Below are positions 1 through 11,996 of a stretch of DNA of 64,000 bases, piece after piece. The notes under the pieces are model-generated. The model was given only the letters and a program-made list of their open reading frames with translations, did no database searches and was not told the DNA's origin. The stretch is from Mesostigma viride (Eukaryota > Streptophyta > Mesostigmatophyceae > Mesostigmatales > Mesostigmataceae). Both the position numbers and the translations under genes were made by a program. The number at the start of each line of letters is the position of its first letter. The first letter of the stretch is position 1. The stretch covers positions 4,646,692 through 4,710,691 of the forward strand of contig RPFO01000165.1 in assembly GCA_009746045.1 (NCBI GenBank), given 5' to 3'.

Positions 1-7
1 CCCCTTC

Positions 8-561
8 AACAGGCGTAGTTTGTCCATGGTGCGTTCTGCCACCTGAACCCGCGACGTGGTGGGTGGTGGACTGCCACCTGCACAGCTCAGGAAGTGCCTA
101 CGGCGTCGCAAGGCAACCGCCCAAGCGTTGTAGTGACCAGTATAGTGACCAAAGGGTCCAGTACAGCATACTACGGCTTCGTACGGCAACCCTGTAATGG
201 GGTCTGACTTTGGATAACGCTGGCTGCACGAATCACGGTCGCAATATGATGCTTGCCCTCTTCCCCTGCTATGTGATGTCTCCCGTCCTATGTGATATCT
301 CCCGTCCTATGTGATGTGTCCCAGGTCAAGTTTGTCAACGAAGGGTTCTGTCACTGCGCATTTGCAGCCGGCCAAAACGGACTATATTGGCCATCAAGGG
401 ATCTGGTCTCATCATGCCACCTCAGTCAACAGATCAAATAATGTGGATGATGCGTTCCGCCACCGTTGGCCTAAACAGTGCTACCCTATCCAGCCCTATT
501 CTCTGATGCGTTCCGCCACCGTTGGCCTTAACAGTGCTACCCTATCCAGCCCTATTCTCTG
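8..561. repeat. Echoes of the first visible DBP4 exon start, plus a 56-bp duplication
   Basis: The exon at 616 begins AG|GTCAAGTTTGTCAACG. Diverged copies of this acceptor and exon start lie at about 8-45 and 321-353. A direct duplication with a 56-bp period (449-504 and 505-561) begins GATGCGTTCCGCCACC, resembling the next exon bases. The copies contain stops or frame breaks, so I read them as intronic remnants, not exons. Confidence 0.7.
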
Positions 562-615
562 ACCCCTTTAACCACAAAGGCACGATCTACCTTTCTCACA
601 ACCCCCACGCAACAG

Positions 616-1973
616 GTCAAGTTTGTCAACGATGCGTTCTGCCACCTGCGTCCGGGCATCCCCATCCGCCACCTGCACGGCAAGATGGCGCACATGAAGC
701 GCATGGCGGTCTACTACGAGTTCTGCAAGCCGCACCCGAGCGTGCTCATCTGCACCGACATCGCGGCGCGGGGGCTCAACTTCCCCACCGTCGAGTGGGT
801 CGTGCAGGTGGGTGGGCGGGATAGGTGTGTGCAGGTAGCGTGGCCCGGGGGCCGGTGGATCGGGTGCGTTGTGCAGGTACATGGGCGGCAAGATCTTCTT
901 CTATTTTGCACCACATTGCAAGATCTTTTATCTCCTGCTCCTCGTTGCAAGTGTTACTGGTGCTACTGCTACTGGCGCCTGGTCGCAAGTCGCTTGCTGG
1001 TGGGCCGTGGGCGTGATTGGGTGGGCAGATAGTTTTGGCGGCGGGGTATGCGGATGGGTGGCGACCCCTGCAAGAAGTGCATGGTACTGTAGGATGTACG
1101 CGTGGTTGGGCCCTCCCTGGGCCCACACATCCCTGCGTGGCTCAGGGAGGTGCGTCCCTGGAGGGGTGCGGGTGGCGCGAGCCAGTGTTTGGGTGCGATC
1201 GTGTGCGAGAGGGCATCAGGCGGGCACACTCTCATATGTCTCATATGTCTCATGTGTCTCACATGTCTCATATGTCTCATATGTCTCATATGTCTCACTC
1301 TCATATATGGCCATCTGCTTACTGTAGTGTGCCATACCCCAACATTTTCACAACCCAACCCTCCTGTCACGCGAAGCCGTCATGAGCAACAAAAAAATCA
1401 CAAAAGGCGAGACCAGGCCCTGGCGATGTGGTCTTCCAACGGAGCTGTGCCGTAGTGTCTTTTTATTTTATATTATGCAGTTATGTTTGAGCGTGGATTA
1501 GATACAAGTCGGGGGATGCCCCATTAGATGCCTGTTTAATGTTAGGTCAAGTTCACTAGTATTTATTGGTTTGGCTGTTCGTCTGTGCCTGTTCTTGCCC
1601 CACTTCTGCCGTCTTTCCTCCCCCAATGTCCCGCAGCGCTGCGTGTTCCTGCCCTACTCCTGCGCCCATTCTCGCCCTAATTCTGGCGTCTTTCCTCCCT
1701 CAATGTCCCGAATTTTCGCTGAGTGTCTTCTTCTGGCACTTTTTGTCCCCGCTCTCCACCCCCGGACCCTACAACTGCCATCACACATGCACACTCGCAC
1801 ACCTGCACACACGCACACACGCACACATGCACACATGCATTCGCAATAGATGCAGCCACACGCACTCCTGGTGCCATGTGCACAGCCCCAAACGATGTGA
1901 AAACGCTGCTGGCATCTTCTCCCCCCAGATTACCCTACAAATGTGAATGTCTGTGTGGCTTTATTGTGGCCCT

Positions 1974-2004
<31 letters not shown>

Positions 2005-5000
2005 TTAACGCTCCAATGAATTCTCTCTTACTGTGTGGCTGTATTCTGGCATCCGCGCCCCCCCTGGATGATCCAGGTCGACTGCCCCGAGGACGTGGCC
2101 ACGTACATCCACCGCGTGGGCCGCACCGCGCGCTATGTGGCGGGGGGCAAGGCGCTGCTCTTCCTGCAGCCGAGTGAGCGCGCCTTTCTGGGCAAGCTGG
2201 AGGCCGCCAAGGTGCCGCTGCAGCTGCTCAAGGTGAGGGGGGTTTCGTTGGATCGTGGGTCATGTACTAGTCTAACCATCTTCTTATGGGGTCATGCAGT
2301 AGTCATGGGACGTTGGAGGTCTAACCATCTTCTTATTGGGTCATGCAGTAGTCATGGGACATTGGAGGTCTAACCATCTTCTTATTGGGTCATGCAGTAG
2401 TCATGGGACATTGGAGGTCTAACCATCTTCTTATTGGGCCATGCAGTAGTCATGGGACTTTGGAGGTCTAACCATCTTCTTATTGGGTCATGCAGTAGTC
2501 ATGGGACATTGGAGGTCTAACCATCTTCTTATTGGGTCATGCAGTAGTCATGGGACATTGGAGGTCTAACCATCTTCTTATTGGGTCATGCAGTAGTCAT
2601 GGGACGTTGGAGGTCTAACCATCTTCTTATTGGGTCATGCAGTAGTCATGGGACATTGGAGGTCTAACCATCTTCTTATTGGGTCATGCAGTAGTCATGG
2701 GACATTGGAGGTCTAACCATCTTCTTATTGGGTCATGCAGTAGTCATGGGACGTTGGAGGTCTAACCATCTTCTTATGGGGTCATGCAGTAGTCATGGGA
2801 CATTGGAGGTCTAACCATCTTCTTATTGGGCCATGCAGTAGTCATGGGACTTTGGAGGTCTAACCATCTTCTTATGGGGTCATGCAGTAGTCATGGGACA
2901 TTGGAGGTCTAACCATCTTCTTATTGGGTCATGCAGTAGTCATGGGACATTGGAGGTCTAACCATCTTCTTATTGGGTCATGCAGTAGTCATGGGACATT
3001 GGAGGTCTAACCATCTTCTTATTGGGTCATGCAGTAGTCATGGGACATTGGAGGTCTAACCATCTTCTTATTGGGTCATGCAGTAGTCATGGGACATTGG
3101 AGGTCTAACCATCTTCTTATTGGGCCATGCAGTAGTCATGGGACATTGGAGGTCTAACCATCTTCTTATGGGGTCATGCAGTAGTCATGGGACATCGTAG
3201 TCATGGGACGTCGTACTTGTGACCATCTTATCAGTTGGTCATGCAGTAGTCCGGGGATAGCTTTAGTGTAGTCATCTTATTCATTTCATCTGATTCATTT
3301 ACGTTCCGCCGCTACAGTGCCGTTGCAGCTGCTCAAAATGAGGTATCAACATTTTCGGGAACGGGCAATGGGATTGGTCGTCTGATGGTGTTGCGTTGGT
3401 ACCGCCAGGGCGTCGCTGCATGTGCCCAAGTTGCAGTAGGTTTAGGTTTAGTTTTTTTTTTTTTTTGTGTGTGTGTGTGTGTGTGCGTTTTGGTTTCTTC
3501 GCAGGGCATCCTAGCGTTTGCGGCACGTGCACTTTCTAGCCCTTAGTAGGAGGTAAGTGTCCGCCTCCGAGATGGCCAAAGCACCATGACAACTACCTTG
3601 GTTCAGATCGCCGCCGCGTGCCTGACGCGCTGATCTCACGGCTGCATCGTGTTTGTGTTGAGGGTTGGGTGGTGGAGGCTGGGGGTCGTCATCTCACCGC
3701 GACGTGGGGCCGGTTGGCCCGCGTTGTATTCTTTTCGGTGCCGGTTGGCTGCTTACCCCCATGTCTTCCCCCCATGTCTTCCCCCCATGTCTTCCCCCCA
3801 TGTCTTCCCCCCATGTCTTCCCCCCATGTCTTCCCCCCATGTCTTCCCCCCATGTCTCCCCCCCATGTCTTCCCCCCATGTCTTCCCCCCATGTCTTCCC
3901 CCCATGTCTTCCCAGATCAACCCGAAGCACCTCAAGCCAGTGACTCCCGCGCTGGAAGCCCTGCTGTCCAAGGTACGTTGCAAGCAGGCAGCACGGCAAT
4001 CGTTGTCGCTGTCAGCTGAGGGAGGGGTGTGGCTCGGTGCCTAGAAGTGCCGATGGTGTTTTTCGGTACCAACTTTGGCGCCTAGTTACTGGACTAGAAA
4101 ATGCTCGAGAAAATGTGAGAATGTTTTTCCTCCTCGGCTTTGTGTGCATGGCCCTCATCCACTGCCGCCTTGTTACCTAATTAAACTCTCCCATGCACCT
4201 AGAACGTGTGGCGCATTTTGTGTACTTGCATCCTATTTGTTTCCTAATTAAACTCTCCCATGCATCGTGTGGCGCATTTTGTGTACATGCATCCTATTTG
4301 TTTCCTAATTAAACTCTCCCATGCATCGTGTGGCGCATTTTGTGTACATGCATCCCATTGTGGCACATGGCTCTATGCGCTCAGTCTTAGTTTGCTGCTG
4401 CTGCCTTTACTGCTTCCTCCCCATGTTCATCGTGTGCTGCAAACGCGTGCTGTGAACGGTGTTCTTTCCTGCTCACGTCACCCATACATGTGCCAACGGC
4501 GACCGAGCTGAGGCATATACCATGCATAAAACACGTGCACCTATTAGCTCGCATATACTGCTGCCCCTCTTGTTACCCCCCCCCTCTTCTGTGTTGCACA
4601 TGTGTGCGTGCCAGTTGCAAGCAGGACATGGAGCTCACGCACATGCACATGCCCATGCCCATGCCCATGCCAAGCAGCCTAGTACATCCTTCCACTCCAT
4701 GTGCTGCCTTTGATTCTACTCCCACTCATTCGCTTGTGCCGGCTGCAAGCAGGACGCGGAGCTCAAGCACACCGCGCAGCGCGCGTTTGTGTCGTACACA
4801 CGGTCCATCTACCTGCAGGTGCGTGCGCCCGGCAGGGTTAAGGAAATAAAATTAGAGCCACTTTTATAGCGGAGAAAGGGCACTTAATTCGAAGAAAGCG
4901 AGAGGAATTATGCTCTCCCCTGGCACGCTCTTGTCTGCCGGCGGGCTCACATCTCAGCCCGCACACTTTGCATCAGCAACATAACTTCTGTGCACAGTAA

Positions 5001-8000
5001 AAAGGGAAAATGCACTGTCAAAAGGGAAAAGGTAAAAAGAAAGCGTACACCAGCGTGCCCACGGGACCTGCACATGCCCACGGGGCATGCGCATGCCCAC
5101 GGGACCTGCACATGCCCACGGGGCATGCGCACGGGACACACGCTAGTTATACTCTAGTTTGCACGCTAGGTATACTCTAGTTTGCACGCTAGGTACACTC
5201 TAGTTTGCACGCTAGGTACACTCTAGTTTGCACGCTAGTTATACTCTAGTTTGCACGCTAGGTATACTCTAGTTTGCACACTAGGTACACTCTAGTTTGC
5301 ACACTAGGTACACTCTAGTTTGCACACTAGGTACACTCTAGTTTGCACGCTAGGTACACTCTAGTTTGCACGCTAGGTACACTCTAGTTTGCACGCACGG
5401 TACACTCTAGTTTGCACGCTAGGTATACTCTAGTTTGCACGCTAGTTATACTCTAGTTTGCACGCTAGGTACACTCTAGTTTGCACGCTAGGTATACTCT
5501 AGTTTGCACGCTAGGTACACTCTAGTTTGCACGCTAGGTACACTCTAGTTTGCACGCTAGGTACACTCTAGTTTGCACGCTAGGTATACTCTAGTTTGCA
5601 CGCTAGGTATACTCTAGTTTGCACGCTAGGTATACTCTAGTTTGCACGCTAGGTACACTCTAGTTTGCACGCTAGGTATACTCTAGTTTGCACGCTATGT
5701 ACACTCTAGTTTGCACGGTAGGTATACTCTAGTTTGCACGCTAGGTAAACTCTAGTTTGCACGCTAGGTAAACTCTAGTTTGCACACTAGGTAAACTCTA
5801 GTTTGCATGCTAGATATGCCGCCCATGTCATTTGGTGTGTTTGTAGCCGTATTTGCGAACCCGTGCACAAAAATGCAGACATTTTTGTGAGCCAAACATT
5901 GCCCGTGCTGCGAAACCTGACCGCGAAGATTTCACATAAGTTTTTTTCTATCAGCAACTAGTGGAACGCTATAGCCGTACTGAGAGATATACTATTACTA
6001 TAGTACAACCTGAAGTACAAATAGGAAATGATGCACACGAATTGTGTGCAACACTGATTGACATGGGCGGTGTACCGCGGGCGCCAGCATTAGAGGCGCT
6101 ACCATGCATGGATGCTTGGCGGGTTGCGTCGCGTGTGCGTGCTTGGCACACTGTTCCTGAGGCGGCTGCGTGCCGTGCGGTAGCTGGAGGACAAGGACAA
6201 GCGCTGCGTGCCGTGCGGTAGCCGAAGGGCAAGGAGATGCGTAGTTTTGTGCATCCAACAGCGGTGGCACCAACCCGCGCGTATCCTGGCCGATGACCGT
6301 GCGTGCTGGCGTCCGCTCGAACTTGGGTGCACACCTCGGGGGTTCTGTGGTCTGGGCACTGGACATACCGTAAATATGCACTTCAGGGGGTCTGTGGTCT
6401 CAGCGGGCGCTGGGGTAGTGGGGTATTCCACGGGCCATGTACTAATTAATGGTTCCATGGCCGCTGCTGTTCTACGTGCATTTCTCCTCGCGTGGCTGTT
6501 TCTGCTCAATCTCTGGTGTGTCTTGGGGGCATGGGCCATCTTCTAATGAATAAATGGGCCATGTGCTAATGAATGGGTTATTTAATTCACTATTGGGCCA
6601 TGTGCGCGGCGCTAGCAGAAGGACAAGGAGGTGTTCCAGGTGGACCCTGAGGCGCTCGCGGAGTACGCGCTCTCGCTAGGCCTGCCGACCGCCCCCAAGA
6701 TCCGCATCAAGAAGCAGACCAAGAAGGGAGGGGCACCGGAGGGCAAAGGTGGGCCACCCATGGGTCGTGCTCACCCTACGCATCAAGGAGACAACCAGCG
6801 CAGGCATGGCATTACTTTATACTATAGTGACCATGGCATCAAGGAGACAACCAGCGCAGGCATGGCATTACTTTATACTATAGTGACCATGGCATCAAGG
6901 AGACAACCAGTGCAGGCAAGGCATTGCTTTATACTATAGTGGCCATGGCATCAAGGAGACAACCATCGTAGGCATGGCATTACTTTATACTATACTGACC
7001 ATGGTATCCGTGAGACAACCAGCGCAGGCATGGCATTACTTTATACTATACTGACCATGGCATCAAGGAGACAACCAGCGCAGGCCGTATGTGTGCATCA
7101 AGAAACATACCCAGAAGTGAGGGGAGTCGGAGGGTAAGTATGGTGCCATGCAGTAATAGTTCACAACCTCAATCCATGGTAGTCAACTAACAGTAATGGT
7201 TTGCAACCTCAATCAACGGTAGTCAACTACCACTGGTAATAGTTTGCAACCTCAAATCAATGGCAGTTAACAAATAATATTACTTCACAACCTCGATTAA
7301 TAGTAGTGCCTGTATGGTGAAAGGAGGCAGGGATGGCGGTGGTAAGGTCGGATGTGACATGCTGCATGACGTGACTGCGGTGCAGGAGTCAGGAGATGAG
7401 GCTGGGTTGCTTTGTACTTAGTAATGCAGCGGATTCTGGAAGGTATGCGTTGGAGAAATATTAAGGCCTCAGGGACCAGAAGGTATATATCGGCAGAGCC
7501 CAGAACAGTAGCATGCCGCAGTGCCTGTCGAAGCATGGATTGCTAGCCTAGGCGAAGGAGCCTGCTTGGGTTTGTTCCGATGCCAGAAGAGTGCCGTGCT
7601 GGCGACATATTTCTGTCATGTTTTGGCGCGCGCACAAACAGCCAGTAGATCGTTATTATCAGTCGACTATGACATTATTATTAAATAGCCAGTCGATCGT
7701 TATTATCAGTCGACTATGATATTATTATTAAATAGCCAGTCTATAGTTATTATCAGTCGACTATGATATTATTGTTATCAGTTATTTTGTGGGTCACCAA
7801 TCGCTCGGCTTTCTTGCGAGCCTGCCTCACTGCCGTTGCGTGGGTGATGCGCAGCTCCCAGCAGCGACGACGAGGGCGAGGGCGAGGCCAAGGGTGAGGA
7901 TGGAGACGCAAAGCGAGCTGGCGGGGCGGGCAATCCGGCAGCAGGCCGCACGAGCCCTGATGGCAGTGACGAGGACCAGAACGAGGCAGCCTCTCCCGAG

Positions 8001-10364
8001 GACGGACCAAAGAAAAAGAAGAAGAAGGACAGAAAGGTGGTGGCGGAGCCAGGGGGGGCGGATGCGTCAGGTCGTGGGGACACGTGCCGCGGGGCTGGTG
8101 CAGGGGAGGATGGCGACGGGGCGGCAGCAGCGAGTGCGGAGGAGGAGGACGGGGAGGGCCTGCTGCAGCTCAAGCGCGCGGATGTCGACTTGGAGTCGCT
8201 CGCGGAGAAGTTCCGGGAGGCGCAGGGGGAGGCCGCGGCGCTGTATGTTGCTTATAAATAGATGCATGGCCACGCGCTTTTTAGGTCACGGGGCTACCTG
8301 CTTATGCTTTATGCGGCCACGTGCTTATGCGCCATCTGGCCATGTGCTTGCGCGCCATCTGGCCATGTGCTTGTGCAATTTGTGGCGAACCTCTTGTTTC
8401 ATCTTGTGGCTGAGTATGGGGTTTTCCTGTGCCATTTGCCAGTAGCTACGAGGCTTCGATCATGGTGTGGTCCAAGGCTGTTTGTCCGTATCTGGCGACC
8501 GTGGTGTCATGTGGCTATGTATTGGCTATGTGTTGGCTATGTGTTGGCTATGTGTTGGCTATGTGTTGGCTATGTGTTGGCTATGTATTCGCTATGTGTT
8601 GGCTATGTGTAGGCTATGTACTGGCTATGTACCGGCTTGGTGTTGGCTATGTATTGGCTGTGTGTTGGCTATGTGTTGGCTTTGTGTTGGCTATGTATTG
8701 GGTTGATTGGGCTCATGCAAGTGTTCTTTTTTTACAGCAACGCGCATTAGTCACCTGACTTGTTTGTCCGGCAGCACATATTTGATCAGCCGCTCGATGG
8801 GCCGAGGTACCAAATCGGTCACTATTCGCTGTTTGCCTCTCACACCATAGGGCCCCATTTATATGGTTTACTATACAGTTCATGCATATGGTTTACTATT
8901 TGCTGTTTGCATCCCACATGATAGGGCCCCGTTTACATGGTTTACTATACAGTTCATGCATAGGGTTTACTGTTTGCTGTTTGCCTCCCACATGATAGGG
9001 CCCCATTTATATGGTTTACTACACAGTTTATGCATATGGTTTACTATTTGCTGTTTGCCTCCCACACAATAGGGCCCAATGCATATGGTTTACTGTTTGC
9101 TGTTTGCCTCTCACACGATAGGGCCCCATTTATATGGTTTACTATACTGTTCATGCATATGGTTTGCTATTTGTTCGTCTACGACGCGTTAGTCGCGTCG
9201 TTGTACCTTTACAGCTCTTGACTTCATTGCTTTGTCTTAATTTGGGGCGTATTAAGTTTGAGTTCGTTTCGTGACCGATTCCATTTAAACCTGATCTTAG
9301 TCTCTTGCTCTTGCTCATTATTCCTTCGCCGTCTTTTCTTCCTGCCCCCCTTCCCCCCCACACCTGGTACGCCCCCCCCCCCCAGGTCACGCAAACAAAA
9401 GAAGGCGCTCAAAATCAGCAAGGGTGCGGGCCCGCCGCGCAACAACAAAGTGGTCTTTGACGACGCCGACGAGCCGGACGACCTCAGCGCGCTTCCCTCA
9501 AAGGAGGCCTTCCTAGCCGCGGCGATGGGTGGATATGGCGGGGATGCCTCTGGGGACGACCAGAAGAAGGGACATGACGAACGGGGGGCTGACGTCGCCA
9601 TGGCTAACCACAAAGGGGCCGTGGAGGTGACGGAGGACGGCAACGGGGTGAGGCTGCCCCGCATGGACGCGGTGAATGAGCGGTTTGCCCGCCTGCGCGC
9701 GCTCATGAGGGAGCGCGACGCTGAGGACAAGCAGCTGCTCAAGGAGAGGCTCCGGGAAAAGCGGCACAAGGAGAAGGCCAAGGCGGAGCGCCGGCGCGAG
9801 CGGATGGGTGAGGGCGAGGGCGGCGCAGTGGCCATGCTGGGCCGAGACAGTGACGATAGCGAGGGCGGGGATGATGACGACGATGATGATGCGAGCATGG
9901 GCGGCGATGATGTCAGCGGGCATAGCGGCAGCGAGGAGGAGGGTATGGGTAGAGAGCGGGGTCGCCAGGTGCGGCTCGATAGTGACGAGAGTGATGGTGA
10001 TCATGACCGTGGTGGAGAGGAGGATGGCGACTCGGAGGATGACCTGGCGGTCAGATGGACGCCCTCCCAGGGGCGCGGCAGCAAGAGGGCGCGCTTGGGT
10101 GAGGAGGATGGCGAGGACGAGGATGAATCGATGGGCCGTGAGGGTAGCGATGAGGGCACGGGTGCCAGCAGTGAGGAGGAGAGGGAGGCAAGGAGGGGAA
10201 AGAGCAAGAAGGGCAAGGGGAGGGAGTCAGGCAAGCCGAATAAGAAGTCGGCAGGGCAGGGCAAAGTGGCGGCCAAACGAGGCAAGTCGGACAAGGTTGT
10301 GGCTGGGATGTCGCTCAAGGAGCAGGAAGCCCTGGCTCTGTCGTTGCTTGGCCGTAGGGGCTGA
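616..10364 (+). CDS. DBP4: DBP4/DDX10-family DEAD-box RNA helicase, 5'-partial
   Basis: Seven exons join in frame: 616-807, 2077-2232, 3916-3972, 4753-4818, 6619-6748, 7855-8242, 9386-10364 (655 residues to the stop); the DEAD-containing N-terminal half lies upstream of the window. Seen: helicase motif V ([11 protein letters not shown]), motif VI ([10 protein letters not shown]), then the family's C-terminal blocks [26 protein letters not shown] and EYALSLGL. An acidic/lysine-rich region, a charged helix near [15 protein letters not shown] and the end [16 protein letters not shown] follow, mirroring the end of human DDX10. Known for the family: a nucleolar ATPase of the small-subunit processome that acts in 18S rRNA maturation and release of U14 snoRNA from pre-rRNA. 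Introns are swollen by minisatellites. Phases agree at all six junctions; the exon F start at 7855 was chosen over two nearby AGs because only it keeps frame. Confidence 0.93.
1230..1300. repeat. 9-bp microsatellite-like tract (TCTCATATG)n
   Basis: About seven copies of TCTCATATG or close variants inside a DBP4 intron. This intron also holds an ACACAC-rich tract near 1785-1850 and a run of C at 1974-2002 that leads toward the next acceptor at 2076. Confidence 0.85.
2269..3195. repeat. 49-bp minisatellite, about 19 copies, DBP4 intron
   Basis: Head-to-tail 49-bp units with few substitutions. Each unit contains TCTAACCATCTTCTTATTGG and then GGTCATGCAG. Read on the gene's strand, that is a branch-point-like CTAAC, a pyrimidine-rich stretch and a CAG, resembling a 3' splice site. 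The array follows the donor at 2233. Confidence 0.95.
3307..3343 (+). repeat. Echo of a DBP4 exon end with its donor region
   Basis: This stretch reads GTGCCGTTGCAGCTGCTCAA followed by AATGAGG. The true exon end reads GTGCCGCTGCAGCTGCTCAA followed by GGTGAGG (to 2232 and beyond). The copy lies about 1.1 kb downstream, beyond the 49-bp array, and its donor GT has become AT. Confidence 0.75.
3755..3912. repeat. 14-bp pyrimidine-rich array abutting an acceptor
   Basis: About eleven copies of a unit reading CATGTCTTCCCCCC run directly into the acceptor CCCAG at 3911-3915. The array therefore supplies the polypyrimidine tract of the DBP4 exon at 3916. Confidence 0.93.
4174..4355. repeat. 61-bp tandem repeat, three copies
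   Basis: Three copies starting CCTAATTAAACTCTCCCATG, at about 4180, 4243 and 4304, in a DBP4 intron. The copies are nearly identical apart from a variant first unit. Confidence 0.9.
4611..4650 (+). repeat. Echo of a DBP4 acceptor and exon start
   Basis: Reads TTGCAAGCAGGACATGGAGC. The true junction at 4740-4770 reads CTGCAAGCAGGACGCGGAGC. The copy keeps the acceptor-like CAG and lies about 130 bp upstream of the real site. Confidence 0.75.
5050..5815. repeat. 23-bp minisatellite, about 29 copies, preceded by a 38-bp duplication
   Basis: At 5050-5135 a unit with CCCACGGGACCTGCACATG is tandemly repeated. From about 5140 to 5815 a 23-bp unit (CACGCTAGGTACACTCTAGT plus TTG) repeats with scattered substitutions. 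Both lie in a DBP4 intron. Confidence 0.95.
6179..6245 (+). repeat. Two weak echoes of the DBP4 exon start at 6619
   Basis: Two neighbouring copies resemble the junction GCTAGCAGAAGGACAAGGAG at 6611-6630: one near 6180 (TAGCTGGAGGACAAGGACAA) and one near 6220 (TAGCCGAAGGGCAAGGAGAT). They are more diverged than the other echoes. Confidence 0.5.
6782..7085 (+). repeat. 56-bp minisatellite shared with an ARMC2 intron
   Basis: About five and a half copies of a 56-bp unit beginning ATCAAGGAGACAACCAGCGC and ending with CTATAGTGACCATGGC. They start just after the donor of the DBP4 exon ending at 6748. The reverse complement of the same unit forms the array at 20765-21075. Confidence 0.95.
7140..7780. 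repeat. Two further DBP4 intron repeats (about 45 bp and 47 bp)
   Basis: At about 7150-7310 a unit containing CAACCTCAATC and GGTAGTCAACTA recurs imperfectly. At about 7639-7780 a 47-bp AT-rich unit containing CGTTATTATCAGTCGACTAT recurs three times. The second ends shortly before the acceptor at 7854. Confidence 0.8.
8510..9170. repeat. 12-bp and roughly 75-bp arrays in the last DBP4 intron
   Basis: Positions 8510-8705 hold (TTGGCTATGTG T)n-like 12-bp units. Positions 8822-9170 hold about four to five longer units that contain ATGGTTTACTAT, TTTGCTGTTTGCC and GATAGGGCCCC. The intron ends in a C-rich tract and CAG at 9385. Confidence 0.88.
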
Positions 10365-11734
10365 GGGATAGGTCCTCCAGTTTGTGGGTCAGAGGGGCTG
10401 GCCTGACACGTGCGTTTATAATTAAGATGTTTGGAGCTTCAACAATGGAACGTTCTTGTGCTTGCAAGGGAGGCATTTCCTGCAACTCTGATCTAAAATG
10501 TGAAATTCTAAACAATCTAGTTTATTCGAAGCTAGGATGCGCATGATTAAAATTAATTTAAATGCACATGATATGACCCTTGAATGCCCGAGTGACCTCC
10601 CTGATACCTCTAATATTGTGCATGGGTTTGCGCCAAATATCCCAGCACATGCATGCAATTTCTAATGCAATGATGGGTACGGAGTTCATTGAAACCCGCA
10701 TGCAGACCCACACAGTAATTTATAGAAAACAACGTGAATATCTTTCCGTTGCCTCACTTCCAGGGTGGCCAGATCTCGTTTCACTGCACACGCCCTACTA
10801 GCTAGCTGCCCCGGCGCCATTAATTGCATGGCCTTGCATGGCCCCAGTAGGTGCCCCTTCTCTCTGGCTCACGCGGGGGTATTAGATGCTTCTCTGTTAA
10901 TAAATGTATACATGCATGTTGTCTTCTTGGTATACGCGGGGAACTTCCTATGAAGTGAGACAACTATGCCTGCCGCCTGGACGCATGGCGATTCAACGCC
11001 GTGGAAGGAACTTCCTAGGTGTATACGCGGGGAACTTCCTATCAAGGAGACAACCAGCGCCGGCCAGAAACTTCCTTATACGCGGGGAACTTCCTATGTT
11101 GATTGGCTCATTCATGTTATTTTATTGGAAAGTGACCCCAAGCCCTGGGGTTCACCCTGGTGAGGCGTTGTGTGCCCAAGGAATTATGCAAACCACCCAG
11201 GTGTGGAATGCAAATCATCCTAGGCTTTCCCCACCAGGGCATGCATTGGATGTGTGGCTTGCCGATTGTTTACCGGTCAACTTCCCCAAAAATATCATGG
11301 GGCGTGCTTCATGCAGTCTTGCAGGCAACGTTCTGAAAGACAGCGGTAGTGCCCAAGAACTCGCCAAAACTGAAGTACGCGGTCAGATAAAACAACTTTT
11401 GACTCAGCAACCAAAGCAGCAACCTTGTAACTTTGGAATGACTTAATGCTCTGACACGAATGCTCGGAAATGCCATCTCAGGGTGCAGCTGTATGTAAGC
11501 ATGGTGATCCCAAATGTGATGGGAAAGCAGAGCTAGCAACATGGGAAGTGCGCATCATCGGAGTTGTAGTCATGATCAGTGAGACACGCATCTATACATG
11601 CATTTATACATGCTTCGAGTTATACGTGCCTATTGGCGAGCGATGATCAAAGAAACAAAACGGAAAAAGTTTCAATTAGAGTTAAAAATATACAGTAGTA
11701 TGTTGGACTTCAGCATACAAAGCCCGCGCCTTGT
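10365..11734. other. Intergenic region downstream of DBP4
   Basis: No gene is supported here. The region is richer in A and T than the neighbouring exons. It contains three exact copies of the 21-mer that begins TATACGCGGGGAACTTCCTA, at 10931, 11022 and 11077. Directly after the second copy lies a partial unit of the shared 56-bp repeat (CAAGGAGACAACCAGCG). Confidence 0.7.
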
Positions 11735-11941
11735 ATGGAAAACATGTGCGAGGATTCTGCCGCCACCATTTCCTCAGAGGACTCTCAGAAGATGCACCAG
11801 GATTTATCCACTGCGTTATCAAAAGCCGCCGAGCAGAGAGAGCGACAAACGAGCCATGTTAAGGACGTGGGGGCACGAACGGGCAGCAGTCTTCACCGCC
11901 TTGTTTCAGGTGCCAACTTCTTGTACAGCATTCATAAATAG
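11735..11941 (+). CDS. Possible small hypothetical protein (68 aa)
   Basis: An ATG-initiated frame of 68 codons with a polar, helix-prone composition (acidic near the start, AAEQRERQ in the middle). It is convergent with NDUFB7 and ends 55 bases from that gene's stop. I recognise no family. It has no obvious pyrimidine tract or donor, and its codon bias is weaker than that of the confident exons, so it may be chance or a terminal exon of an unseen gene. Confidence 0.2.
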   Translation: MENMCEDSAATISSEDSQKMHQDLSTALSKAAEQRERQTSHVKDVGARTGSSLHRLVSGANFLYSIHK

Positions 11942-11996
11942 ACTGTCAGAGCCTTGTTGAGCGCGCCATCCCGATCATGGCGTACGGAGAACGCCA

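Noticed and set aside
2269-3195. CRISPR-like array
   Set aside because: Units are contiguous with no unique spacers, and the array sits in an intron of a eukaryotic gene; the same holds for the other arrays.
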